64,000 nucleotides of DNA from Arthrobacter sp. B3I9 (GTDB lineage Bacteria > Actinomycetota > Actinomycetes > Actinomycetales > Micrococcaceae), in assembly GCF_030816935.1 (NCBI RefSeq), contig NZ_JAUSYO010000001.1:1116001-1180000 (forward strand). The letters run 5' to 3'. The position numbers and the translations under genes are program-made. This document shows, in pieces, positions 8,470 through 16,910 of this stretch. Under the pieces are notes generated by a model. That model was not told the DNA's origin. It was given only the letters and a program-made list of their open reading frames with translations, and searched no databases. The first letter of the stretch is position 1, and each line of letters starts with the position of its first letter.

Positions 8470-10218
8470 ATGACTGATACAGCTCTAGCCGGAGCGTCCC
8501 CGGACCAGGCTGGCAACGGCCGCGCCAAGCGCCCGACTTCCCGCCCCGCTGCCAAGCCGCACGGCCAGTGGAAGGTTGACGGAACGGCCCCGCTGAACGC
8601 CAACGAAACCTGGAAGCAGGAAGACGACGGGCTCAACGTCCGCGAGCGTATCGAGTCCATCTACGCCAAGGAAGGGTTCGACGCCATCCCCGGCCAGGAC
8701 CTGCACGGCCGGTTCCGCTGGTGGGGGCTGTACACCCAGCGCAAGCCCGGGATCGACGGCGGCAAGACGGCCACGCTCGAGCCGCATGAGCTCGAGGACA
8801 AGTACTTCATGCTCCGGGTACGGATCGACGGCGGGGCGCTCACCACCGAGCAGCTGCGCGTCATCGGCCAGGTCTCCGTGGACTTCGCCCGGGATTCCGC
8901 CGACCTTACCGACCGCCAGAACATCCAGCTGCACTGGATCCGGGTGGAGGACATCCCCGAGATCTGGAACCGCCTGGAAAGCGTCGGCCTGTCCACCACG
9001 GAGGCCTGCGGCGACGTGCCCCGCGTCATCCTGGGATCGCCCGTGGCCGGCATCGCCAAGGACGAGATCATCGACCCCACGCCGCTCATCCGGGAGCTGG
9101 GGGACCGGTTCATCGGCAACCCGCTGCTGTCCAACCTGCCCCGCAAATACAAGACCGCCATCACGGGCCACCCCAGCCAGGACGTGGTCCACGAAATCAA
9201 CGACTTCGGCCTGGTGGGGATGGTCCACCCCGAGCTGGGTCCCGGCTACGACCTGTGGGTGGGCGGTGCACTCGCGACCAACCCGATGCTCGCCAAGCGC
9301 CTGGGCGCCTTTGTCCGGCCTGACCAGGCCGCCGACGTGTGGCTTGGCGTCACCAGCATCTTCCGTGACTACGGGTACCGGCGCATGCGCACCAAGGCCC
9401 GCCTGAAATTCCTGCTGGCCGACTGGGGCCCGGAGAAGTTCCGGCAGATCCTCGAGGACGAATACCTCGGCTACAAGCTGGCTGACGGCCCGGCCGCGCC
9501 GAAGCCCACGACGCCTGGCGACCACATCGGCGTGCACGAGCAGAAGGACGGCAGGTTCTTCATCGGCGCCACGCCGTTGGCCGGCCGCCTCTCCGGTTCG
9601 CAGCTGGTCAAGCTCGCCGACGCCCTTGAAGCCCGCGGCTCACAGCGGCTGCGCACCACCCCGCACCAGAAGATCGTGGTCCTGGATGTGCCCAAGGACG
9701 AGGTTGAGCAGCTGGTGGCGGAACTGGAGGCACTGGGCCTGTCCGCCCGGCCGTCCGTTTTCCGCCGCGGTACCATCGCCTGCACCGGCATTGAGTACTG
9801 CAAGCTGGCCATCGTGGAGACCAAGGTCACCGCCGCCACGGCCGTGGCCGAACTGGAACGCCGCCTTGCCGACCTCGCCGCCTCCGGCGAGCTGCCGCAC
9901 GCGCTGTCCCTGCACATCAACGGCTGCCCGAACTCCTGCGCCCGCATCCAGACGGCGGACATCGGCCTGAAGGGCATGATGCTTCCCACGCCCGACGGCG
10001 ACCCCACCCCGGGGTTCCAGGTCCACCTGGGCGGCGGGCTGGCTTCCAGCGACCGCGAGGAGGCAGGCCTGGGCCGTACCGTCCGCGGGCTGAAGGTCTA
10101 TGTCGAGGACCTGCCCGACTATGTCGAACGCGTGGTCCGCACCTTCGTGGCCCAGCGCGCCGAAGGCCAGACCTTCGCCGAGTGGGCCCACGCAGCAGAC
10201 GAGGAGGCACTGCAGTGA
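8470..10218 (+). CDS. sir: Ferredoxin-dependent nitrite/sulfite reductase (sulfite reductase)
   Basis: 582 residues, haem-protein beta-component type. Two half-repeats are visible; the siroheme/4Fe-4S cysteines are in ACTGIEYCKLA (C-x5-C, about residue 437) and NGCPNSCARI (C-x3-C, about residue 485). Position before cysH-cysD-cysN says sulfite rather than nitrite. The frame is open to an ATG at 8434, but that lies in the -35 box; the -10 at 8458 makes ATG 8470 the likely, leaderless start. Its TGA overlaps the GTG of cysH. Confidence 0.9.
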   Translation: MTDTALAGASPDQAGNGRAKRPTSRPAAKPHGQWKVDGTAPLNANETWKQEDDGLNVRERIESIYAKEGFDAIPGQDLHGRFRWWGLYTQRKPGIDGGKTATLEPHELEDKYFMLRVRIDGGALTTEQLRVIGQVSVDFARDSADLTDRQNIQLHWIRVEDIPEIWNRLESVGLSTTEACGDVPRVILGSPVAGIAKDEIIDPTPLIRELGDRFIGNPLLSNLPRKYKTAITGHPSQDVVHEINDFGLVGMVHPELGPGYDLWVGGALATNPMLAKRLGAFVRPDQAADVWLGVTSIFRDYGYRRMRTKARLKFLLADWGPEKFRQILEDEYLGYKLADGPAAPKPTTPGDHIGVHEQKDGRFFIGATPLAGRLSGSQLVKLADALEARGSQRLRTTPHQKIVVLDVPKDEVEQLVAELEALGLSARPSVFRRGTIACTGIEYCKLAIVETKVTAATAVAELERRLADLAASGELPHALSLHINGCPNSCARIQTADIGLKGMMLPTPDGDPTPGFQVHLGGGLASSDREEAGLGRTVRGLKVYVEDLPDYVERVVRTFVAQRAEGQTFAEWAHAADEEALQ

Positions 10219-11024
10219 GTAAGCACGCACTCGGAATAGACCCGGTGGTCGCACCCGCTGAAGCCGAGGCAACGGTCGATGAGCTTGTCGAATCAAAGCT
10301 CGTCGAAACCGCCGTAGCACCGGCCAAGCGCTCCAACGAAGAACTCAAGGCCCTCGCCGAGGCCGGCGCAGCTGAGCTCGGCTGGGATGCACCCGCCCGG
10401 GACGTCATTGCCTGGGTGGAGCGCAACTTCGACCTGCCCGCCGTCGCCGTCGCCTGCTCCATGGCCGACGCCGTCCTGCCCGCCCTGGTAGCGGACCAGC
10501 TGCCCGGCGTCGACGTCCTGTTCCTTGAGACCGGCTACCACTTCCCGGAAACCTACGCCACGCGCGACGAGGTGGCCGCCAACCTCAGGGTGAATGTCGT
10601 CGACGTGCTCCCCGAGAACACGGTGGAACAGCAGGACCGGCTGCTGGGCAAGGACCTCTTTGCCCGCGACGCCGCCCAGTGCTGCGCCCTCCGCAAAGTG
10701 GCCCCGCTGCGCCGCACGCTGGCTGGCTACGAACTCTGGTTCACCGGCGTGCGCCGCGACGAGGCCCCCACCCGCACCAACACCCCGCTGGTGACCTGGG
10801 ACGAGGCCAACGGCCTGGTCAAGGTCAACCCTGTGGCCGCGTGGACGTTCGACCAACTGGTCCAGTACTCCGACGACAACCTCCTGCCCGTCAACCCGCT
10901 GCTTTCCCAGGGTTACCCCTCCATCGGCTGCCAGCCCTGCACCCGGAAGGTAGCGCCGGGCGATGACCCCCGCGCCGGCCGCTGGGCAGGCTCCGACAAG
11001 ACAGAATGCGGACTTCACGTATGA
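10215..11024 (+). CDS. cysH: Phosphoadenylyl/adenylyl-sulfate reductase
   Basis: 269 residues. It shows VAVACSMADAVLP (PP-loop region), FLETGYHFPETY, and the cysteines of the iron-sulfur APS reductase type: QCCALRK (about residue 155) and GCQPCTRKV (about 239), with ECGLHV at the C-terminus carrying the catalytic Cys. The Cys pairs predict a 4Fe-4S enzyme able to use APS, which fits the absence of an APS kinase in this operon. GTG 10215 overlaps the upstream stop (GTGA); its own TGA overlaps the cysD ATG. Confidence 0.92.
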   Translation: MSKHALGIDPVVAPAEAEATVDELVESKLVETAVAPAKRSNEELKALAEAGAAELGWDAPARDVIAWVERNFDLPAVAVACSMADAVLPALVADQLPGVDVLFLETGYHFPETYATRDEVAANLRVNVVDVLPENTVEQQDRLLGKDLFARDAAQCCALRKVAPLRRTLAGYELWFTGVRRDEAPTRTNTPLVTWDEANGLVKVNPVAAWTFDQLVQYSDDNLLPVNPLLSQGYPSIGCQPCTRKVAPGDDPRAGRWAGSDKTECGLHV

Positions 11025-11998
11025 GCAATGTTGAGACTTTCGTGGCCGTCGACCTCGACGCCGCCACCTTCACCGGCACCGCCTCCGCGGCAGATGCCGC
11101 CCCGGCCCGCCTGTCGTCTTTGGACACCTTGGAGTCGGAGGCCATCCATATCATCCGCGAGGTGGTCGCCGAGTTCGAGAAGCCTGCGCTGCTGTTTTCC
11201 GGCGGCAAGGATTCCGTCGTGATGCTGCACCTGGCCACCAAGGCGTTCTGGCCGGGCAAGGTGCCCTTCCCCGTGCTGCACGTGGACACCGGGCACAACT
11301 TCCCGGAGGTCCTTGAATTCCGGGACCGGACGGTCGAGCGGCTGGGGCTGAAGCTGGTTGTCGGGAGCGTGCAGGAGTTTATCGATTCCGGCGAGCTGGC
11401 TGAACGTGCCGACGGCACCCGCAACCCGCTGCAGACCGTGCCGCTGCTGGACGCCATCCAGCGCAACAAGTTCGACGCCGTGTTCGGCGGCGGACGCCGG
11501 GACGAGGACAAGGCGCGCGCCAAGGAACGGATCCTGAGCCTGCGCGACGAGTTCGGCCAGTGGGATCCGCGCAACCAGCGCCCCGAGCTGTGGAACCTCT
11601 ACAACGGCCGGCATACCGTGGGCCAGCACGTCCGTGCGTTCCCGATCAGCAACTGGACCGAACTGGACGTCTGGCGCTACATCGAGCGCGAGGGCATCGA
11701 ACTGCCCGGCCTCTACTACGCCCACGAGCGCCAGGTCTTCTCCCGCGACGGCATGTGGCGCGCTGTCGGCGACGTCTCCCGGCCGCTTGATTCCGAGGAA
11801 GTCCTCACCAAGACCGTCCGCTACCGGACCGTGGGGGACATGTCCTGCACCGGCGCGGTCGAGTCCGCCGCCGCCACTGTGCGGGACGTCGTGATTGAAG
11901 TTGCCGCCTCCACCATCACCGAACGTGGTGCCACCCGTGCAGATGACCGCATCTCCGAGGCAGCCATGGAAGACCGCAAGAAGGACGGCTATTTCTAA
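11021..11998 (+). CDS. cysD: Sulfate adenylyltransferase subunit 2
   Basis: 325 residues. The PP-loop LLFSGGKDSVVMLHLA is at about residue 60, followed by HVDTGHNFPEVLEFRD, GGGRRDEDKARAKER and FPISNWTELDVWRYI, all typical of CysD, the small ATP-sulfurylase subunit that adenylates sulfate. Starts at ATG 11021 within ATGA shared with cysH; the stop TAA shares its last A with the cysN start. Confidence 0.95.
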   Translation: MSNVETFVAVDLDAATFTGTASAADAAPARLSSLDTLESEAIHIIREVVAEFEKPALLFSGGKDSVVMLHLATKAFWPGKVPFPVLHVDTGHNFPEVLEFRDRTVERLGLKLVVGSVQEFIDSGELAERADGTRNPLQTVPLLDAIQRNKFDAVFGGGRRDEDKARAKERILSLRDEFGQWDPRNQRPELWNLYNGRHTVGQHVRAFPISNWTELDVWRYIEREGIELPGLYYAHERQVFSRDGMWRAVGDVSRPLDSEEVLTKTVRYRTVGDMSCTGAVESAAATVRDVVIEVAASTITERGATRADDRISEAAMEDRKKDGYF

Positions 11999-13491
11999 TG
12001 ACTTCGACGATTGCGACAGGCTCAATCACCGCAACCAATGTGGGCCCACGCCGGCAGGGATCCCTGGCCGAGCGAAGCGAGGTGAGGGAGCCGGTGGGGA
12101 CCCTCTTCCGCTTTGCCACCGCCGGATCCGTCGACGACGGCAAGTCAACTTTGGTGGGACGGCTCCTGCACGACTCCAAGGCCATCCTCGCCGACCAGCT
12201 CGACGCCGTCGCCCGCACGTCCGCGGACCGCGGTTTTGGCGGGGAGGGCGCCATAGACCCGAACGGGAAACAGCGGATCGACCTTGCCCTGCTGACCGAC
12301 GGCCTGCGCGCCGAGCGCGAACAGGGCATCACCATCGACGTCGCGTACCGCTACTTCGCCACGGACCGGCGCAGCTTTATCCTCGCGGACTGCCCCGGGC
12401 ATGTGCAGTACACCAAAAACACGGTGACCGGCGCGTCCACCGCGGATGCCGTCGTCGTGCTGATCGACGCCCGCAAGGGTGTCCTGGAACAGACCCGCCG
12501 GCACCTGTCCGTCCTGCAGCTGCTGCGCGTGGCGCACGTGATTGTGGCTGTGAACAAGATTGACCTTGTGGACTTCAGCGAGGACGTGTTCCGCGGCATC
12601 GAGGCCGATGTCCAGCAGGTGGGCCGTGAACTCGGTCTGGGCCGGGACGATCCGAATTCCGGCGGGGCCGCCGACCTTTTCGTGATCCCCGTGTCCGCGC
12701 TCGACGGCGACAACGTGGTGGACCGCTCCCGCCGAACCCCCTGGTATGACGGCCCGGCCCTGCTCGAAGTCCTTGAGACGCTGCCTGCCGCCGACGAGCT
12801 CGAGAGCCACCTGGAAAGCTTCCGCTTCCCGGTCCAGCTTGTGGTCCGGCCGCAGGGAGCGCTGGCTCCCGACGCCGTCGGCGCCGGCCTGGACCCGGCG
12901 GCGTACCGGGACTACCGAGCCTACGCCGGCCAGATCACCGAAGGCTCGGTGACGGTGGGGGACAGGGTATCCGTGCTGACTCCCGGCCAGGCTCCACGCA
13001 CCACCACTGTGACAGGCATTGACTTCGCCGGACGCGAGCTGACCGAGGCCACGGCCCCGCAATCCGTGGCGTTGCGCCTCGCGGACGAATTCGACGTCGC
13101 CCGCGGCGACACCATCGCGGCTGCCGGGACAATACAGGAAGCGTCAGCCGACCTGTACGCAGCCCTGTGCTGGCTGTCACCCAAGCCGCTCCGCGAGGGA
13201 GCCAAGGTGCTGGTAAAGCACGGCACGCACACGGTCCAGGCCCTGGTCCGCAATGTGACGGGAAAGCTTGATCTCGCCAGTTTCCAACTGGAGCCCACGT
13301 CCACGCTGGAACTGAACGACATCGGCCACGCCCAGCTGCGGCTTGCCGCCGCGCTGCCGGTGGAGAACTACCTGCACCACCGCCGCACCGGCGCGTTCCT
13401 CGTGATCGATCCGCTCGACGGCAACACGCTCGCGGCCGGCCTCGTCAAGGGCCACCCGGGCGACCATGAGGACGAGCGCTACAGCATCTGA
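11998..13491 (+). CDS. cysN: Sulfate adenylyltransferase subunit 1 (GTPase)
   Basis: 497 residues, EF-Tu-like GTPase that drives APS formation by CysD. GTP motifs: AGSVDDGKSTLVGRLLHDSK (about residue 43), EREQGITIDVAYRYF, DCPGHVQYT, NKIDLVD. There is no C-terminal APS kinase (CysC) domain, so this pathway ends in APS, matching the iron-sulfur CysH. Before the P-loop is a short insert LAERSEVREPVG encoded by a purine-rich repeat-like stretch (about 12060-12105). Overlaps cysD by one base. Confidence 0.93.
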   Translation: MTSTIATGSITATNVGPRRQGSLAERSEVREPVGTLFRFATAGSVDDGKSTLVGRLLHDSKAILADQLDAVARTSADRGFGGEGAIDPNGKQRIDLALLTDGLRAEREQGITIDVAYRYFATDRRSFILADCPGHVQYTKNTVTGASTADAVVVLIDARKGVLEQTRRHLSVLQLLRVAHVIVAVNKIDLVDFSEDVFRGIEADVQQVGRELGLGRDDPNSGGAADLFVIPVSALDGDNVVDRSRRTPWYDGPALLEVLETLPAADELESHLESFRFPVQLVVRPQGALAPDAVGAGLDPAAYRDYRAYAGQITEGSVTVGDRVSVLTPGQAPRTTTVTGIDFAGRELTEATAPQSVALRLADEFDVARGDTIAAAGTIQEASADLYAALCWLSPKPLREGAKVLVKHGTHTVQALVRNVTGKLDLASFQLEPTSTLELNDIGHAQLRLAAALPVENYLHHRRTGAFLVIDPLDGNTLAAGLVKGHPGDHEDERYSI

Positions 13492-13554
13492 GCGAGCCGG
13501 CTGCTCTTGCCACCAGTTCCCGGCCCCACCATGATCGTCAGTGGGAGGCGAACC

Positions 13555-14721
13555 GTGGAAACCATCAACAGCAGGCTCATCAGCTGGGCGTCCATCCTCG
13601 ACGGAAAAACCCGCGCGCAGGCCGTTTCCACGTCCCAGCTGCCCTTCATCCATCCGCATATAGCGCTGATGCCGGACGCCCACCTTGGCCTGGGTGCCAC
13701 CGTGGGATCCGTCATTCCGACCCTCGGCGCCATCCTGCCTGCGGCGGTCGGCGTCGACATCGGCTGCGGCATGATCGCCGTCCGCACCCAGTACGCGCTT
13801 ATGGACCTGCCCGCGGACCGGAAGCCGCTGCGGCAGGGCATCGAGCGGGCCGTGCCGCTCTCCGCTGGCCACAACAACCGGGAGATCTCGGCCTCCGCCG
13901 CACCCCGGCTGGCCGAACTGCGGGAACTGGCGGCCAGGGCCGGCTTTGACCCCGCGAAGTACACACCCAAGTGGGAACTTCAACTTGGATCCCTGGGGTC
14001 CGGCAACCACTTCATCGAGGTGTGCGTGGACGAAACCGACGCCGTGTGGCTGTTCCTGCATTCGGGCTCCCGCGGGGTGGGCAACAAGATAGCCCAGCGG
14101 CACATCGCTGAGGCCCAGAGCGTGGTGCGGCGCCGCGGCGTGGCCCTGCCGGACCGGGATCAGGCCTATCTGGAGGAAGGCACACCCGAATTCGACCGCT
14201 ACATCCGGGAACTCGGCTGGGCCCAGCACTTCGCGTTGCTGAACCGCGAGGAGATGATGGACCGGTTGGTGCGGCAATTCGAATCATGGGTGGGAGGCCG
14301 CGTCCGGGAGATGGAGCGGATCAATTGCCATCACAACTTCACCGCGAAGGAGCGGCACTTCGGCAAGTCGGTCTGGGTCTCCCGCAAGGGAGCCATCCGG
14401 GCCGAAGCCGGCGACCCCGGGCTCATCCCGGGGTCCATGGGCACGGCGTCGTATGTGGTGGAAGGGCTGGGGAACCCGATGTCCCTCAACTCCTCGCCGC
14501 ACGGGGCCGGGCGGGAGTACTCCAGGAACGCTGCGCGGAAGGCCTTCACGCTCGAGGAGTTGAAGGCCGCCATGCGGGGTATCGAATTCCGTGCCAGCGA
14601 GGCTTTCATCGACGAGATCCCGGCCGCCTATAAGCCCATTGACCAGGTGATGCAGGACTCAGCCGATCTCGTCAAAATACGGCACAAGCTCCGGCAGCTC
14701 GTCAACGTCAAGGGTGACTGA
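13555..14721 (+). CDS. rtcB: RtcB family RNA ligase
   Basis: 388 residues from GTG 13555, chosen because GGGAGG lies 8 nt upstream; the frame extends to 13507. Family motifs: MPDAHLGLGATVGSVIPT, GVDIGCGM, GSLGSGNHFIEV, HSGSRGVGN, NCHHNF and SPHGAGREYSR, which include the metal-binding Asp/Cys/His residues and the guanylated-His region. RtcB joins 2',3'-cyclic phosphate or 3'-phosphate ends to 5'-OH RNA ends. It follows cysN by 63 bp on the same strand; no archease is seen. The role in this sulfur neighbourhood is unknown. Confidence 0.88.
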   Translation: METINSRLISWASILDGKTRAQAVSTSQLPFIHPHIALMPDAHLGLGATVGSVIPTLGAILPAAVGVDIGCGMIAVRTQYALMDLPADRKPLRQGIERAVPLSAGHNNREISASAAPRLAELRELAARAGFDPAKYTPKWELQLGSLGSGNHFIEVCVDETDAVWLFLHSGSRGVGNKIAQRHIAEAQSVVRRRGVALPDRDQAYLEEGTPEFDRYIRELGWAQHFALLNREEMMDRLVRQFESWVGGRVREMERINCHHNFTAKERHFGKSVWVSRKGAIRAEAGDPGLIPGSMGTASYVVEGLGNPMSLNSSPHGAGREYSRNAARKAFTLEELKAAMRGIEFRASEAFIDEIPAAYKPIDQVMQDSADLVKIRHKLRQLVNVKGD

Positions 14722-14772
14722 CCGGCTCAACAAGCTGGATGCCGGCCCGGAATGTGACGCTCCGTGAACCCC

Positions 14773-14825
14773 CGTGACCCCCGGTTGCCGGACCGTTGAA
14801 CCCTGTTCGGGACACTCCCTAGGGT
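14773..14825 (+). promoter_or_regulatory. Sulfur-regulon promoter 2 (leader peptide and ssu-type transporter)
   Basis: Box GTGACCCCCGGTTGCCG from 14774, -35 TTGAAC (14796-14801), 18-nt spacer, -10 TAGGGT (14820-14825), 7 nt to the ATG at 14833. Box to -35 distance is 22 bp, as in the other two copies. A second GTGAACCCCC half-copy sits 10 bp upstream (14764). Confidence 0.75.
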
Positions 14826-14832
14826 GAATCCC

Positions 14833-14901
14833 ATGACAACCAGCAGAAGCCTCTCCGGCAGCCTCGGCCGGATCTTCCGGAGGCGATGTCGCCGGAGCTG
14901 A
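14833..14901 (+). CDS. Leader peptide, 22 residues with one late Cys codon
   Basis: Reads MTTSRSLSGSLGRIFRRRCR plus RS and TGA. Its ATG lies 7 nt after the -10, so translation should begin at or next to the mRNA 5' end. The single Cys codon (TGT, 14887-14889) is in a perfect hairpin GGCGA-tg-TCGCC (14882-14893), and several CCGGA/TCCGG segments could pair in alternative ways. Leaderless cysteine-containing leader ORFs upstream of sulfur genes are known attenuators in mycobacteria; that mechanism here is inference. Confidence 0.6.
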   Translation: MTTSRSLSGSLGRIFRRRCRRS

Positions 14902-14944
14902 ACCCCCGCCCGGCCGCCCACCCTCCCAGAACAGGACTCCAGCT

Positions 14945-16141
14945 ATGTCATCAACGCCCGAAAACCCCACGCCCGCCCCGCACAATCAACAACCGACGCC
15001 GGGCACCACCCGGATCGTCGCCGGCCAGACCGGCAAACCGAAACGCAAGCGCACCCTCGAAGTCGGCCTCGCCGCCGGACTTGCCCTGCTCATAGGAGCT
15101 GGCGCTGCGGTGGCTTCGACAGTATCCCGCGGCACGGAACCGGCCGCCGGCACGGCAACCGAAACAGCTGCCGCTCCGGCCGCGGAACTCCGGCTTGGCT
15201 ACTTCGGCAACATCACGCACGCCCCGGCCTTGGTCGGTGTCAGCCGGGGCCTGATCGCCGAGGCCATCGGCGAGACGAAACTCAGCACCCAGGTCTTCAA
15301 CGCCGGTCCTGCCGCCGTCGAGGCCCTTAATGCCGGCGCGATCGACGCCACCTACATCGGCCCCAACCCGGCGATCAACTCCTACGTCAAAAGTAAGGGC
15401 GAATCGGTGAGCATTGTCGCGGGCGCCGCTTCCGGCGGCGCGCAGCTCGTCGTCAAGCCGGAAATCACCTCCGCTGCGGACCTTGCCGGCAAAAAGCTGG
15501 CGTCGCCGCAGCTCGGGGGCACCCAGGACGTTGCCCTGCGGGCCTGGCTCGGCAAGCAGGGGTACAAGACCACCACCGACGGCGGCGGCGACATCGCGAT
15601 CAATCCCACCGAAAACGCCCAGACCCTGAAGCTGTTCCAGGACGGCAAGCTTGACGGTGCGTGGTTGCCCGAGCCGTGGGCTTCCCGGCTGGTCCTGCAG
15701 GCCGGGGCGAAAGTGCTCGTCGATGAGAAGGACCTGTGGGACAAGGGTGAGTTCGTCACCACGGTCCTGATCGTGAACAAGAAGTTCGCGCAAGAGCACC
15801 CCGGCACCGTCAAGGCGCTGCTGAAGGGCCATGCCGAGTCCGTGGACTGGCTCAACACCGCCTCGGCCGCGGACAAAGCCACAACGCTGAACGCCGCATT
15901 GAAGGAATCCGCCGGGGCGGCCCTGCCGGCAGAGGTCATTGACCGCTCGCTCAAGAACATCGCGTTCACCGTCGATCCACTTGCCGGGACCTACCGGAAG
16001 CTGCTCCAGGACGGCGTGGACGCCGGCACCACCAGCCAGGCCGACATCAACGGAATATTCGACCTCACCGCCCTGAACGCGGTCCTGGCCGAGGGCTCCT
16101 CCGGGACGAGGATTTCCGCCCAAGGACTCGGCAAGGATTAA
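14945..16141 (+). CDS. Sulfonate/organosulfur ABC transporter substrate-binding protein (SsuA-like)
   Basis: 398 residues. After a 50-residue basic, Pro-rich cytoplasmic stretch comes one hydrophobic segment (LEVGLAAGLALLIGAGAAVAS), with no lipobox Cys, so the protein looks membrane-anchored rather than lipidated. The rest is the NrtA/SsuA/TauA fold: LRLGYFGNITHAPALVGV, YIGPNPAINSYV, GKKLASPQLGGTQDVALR, DGAWLPEPWASRL. Start ATG 14945 has AGGACT upstream. The sulfur-type promoter supports a sulfonate or related ligand. Confidence 0.85.
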   Translation: MSSTPENPTPAPHNQQPTPGTTRIVAGQTGKPKRKRTLEVGLAAGLALLIGAGAAVASTVSRGTEPAAGTATETAAAPAAELRLGYFGNITHAPALVGVSRGLIAEAIGETKLSTQVFNAGPAAVEALNAGAIDATYIGPNPAINSYVKSKGESVSIVAGAASGGAQLVVKPEITSAADLAGKKLASPQLGGTQDVALRAWLGKQGYKTTTDGGGDIAINPTENAQTLKLFQDGKLDGAWLPEPWASRLVLQAGAKVLVDEKDLWDKGEFVTTVLIVNKKFAQEHPGTVKALLKGHAESVDWLNTASAADKATTLNAALKESAGAALPAEVIDRSLKNIAFTVDPLAGTYRKLLQDGVDAGTTSQADINGIFDLTALNAVLAEGSSGTRISAQGLGKD

Positions 16142-16184
16142 CCGGCTCCCCCCGAACCGCTCCTCAAAATGTAAGGACGTGACC

Positions 16185-16910
16185 ATGCCTGTCGTACTGG
16201 AAAACCTGGGCAAGCGCTTCGGCGCCGGCGCCCCGGTGCTGGACGACGTCAACGCCACCATCGGGCAGGGCGAATTCGTCGCCCTGCTCGGTGCGTCGGG
16301 CTGCGGCAAGTCAACCCTGCTGAACATCATCGCGGGACTTGAGGCCCCGACGTCGGGAGCCCTGGAGGTACCCAGCGACGGTGCCGCCTTCATGTTCCAG
16401 GACGCGGCCCTCTTTCCCTGGCTGACGGCCCGGGAGAACGTCGAGCTGGCCCTCAAGCTCCGCGGCGTCGGCAAGGCCGACCGCCGGGTGAAATCCGACC
16501 AGCTCCTTGAGCTCGTGCACCTGGACGGGGCCGGGGACAAGCGTCCGCATGAGCTTTCCGGCGGGATGCGCCAGCGCGTGGCCCTGGCGCGCTCGCTGGC
16601 CCAGGACCGCCAGCTGCTGCTCATGGACGAGCCCTTCGCGGCCCTGGACGCGATCACCCGGGACCTGCTCCACGACGAGCTGGAACGGATCTGGAAGGAA
16701 ACGGGCCGCACCATCGTTTTCGTCACGCACAACGTCCGCGAAGCCGTCCGGCTCGGGCAGCGCGTGCTGCTGCTTTCGTCTAGGCCCGGTCGGGTCGTCC
16801 AGGAGTGGCACGTCAGCGAGGAACACCGCACCGACGCCGGCCTGGCCGGCCAGCTGACCGGCGTCATCACCGCCCGGCTACGCGAGGAGATCCGCCGCCA
16901 TGCCAAGTAA
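16185..16910 (+). CDS. ABC transporter ATPase (SsuB-like)
   Basis: 241 residues with Walker A GASGCGKSTLL, Q-loop FQDAALFPWLT, signature LSGGMRQRVALARSLA, Walker B LLLMDEPFAALD and switch VTHNVREAV, as in the nitrate/sulfonate/taurine ATPases. ATG 16185 is preferred over the GTG at 16179 because AAGGA (16173-16177) is spaced correctly only for the ATG. It lies 43 bp after the binding protein and overlaps the permease by 11 bp. Confidence 0.9.
   Translation: MPVVLENLGKRFGAGAPVLDDVNATIGQGEFVALLGASGCGKSTLLNIIAGLEAPTSGALEVPSDGAAFMFQDAALFPWLTARENVELALKLRGVGKADRRVKSDQLLELVHLDGAGDKRPHELSGGMRQRVALARSLAQDRQLLLMDEPFAALDAITRDLLHDELERIWKETGRTIVFVTHNVREAVRLGQRVLLLSSRPGRVVQEWHVSEEHRTDAGLAGQLTGVITARLREEIRRHAK

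Noticed and set aside
14951..16906. 651-codon minus-strand frame opposite the ssu-type genes
   Set aside because: Covers a binding protein and an ATPase with all expected motifs on the plus strand.
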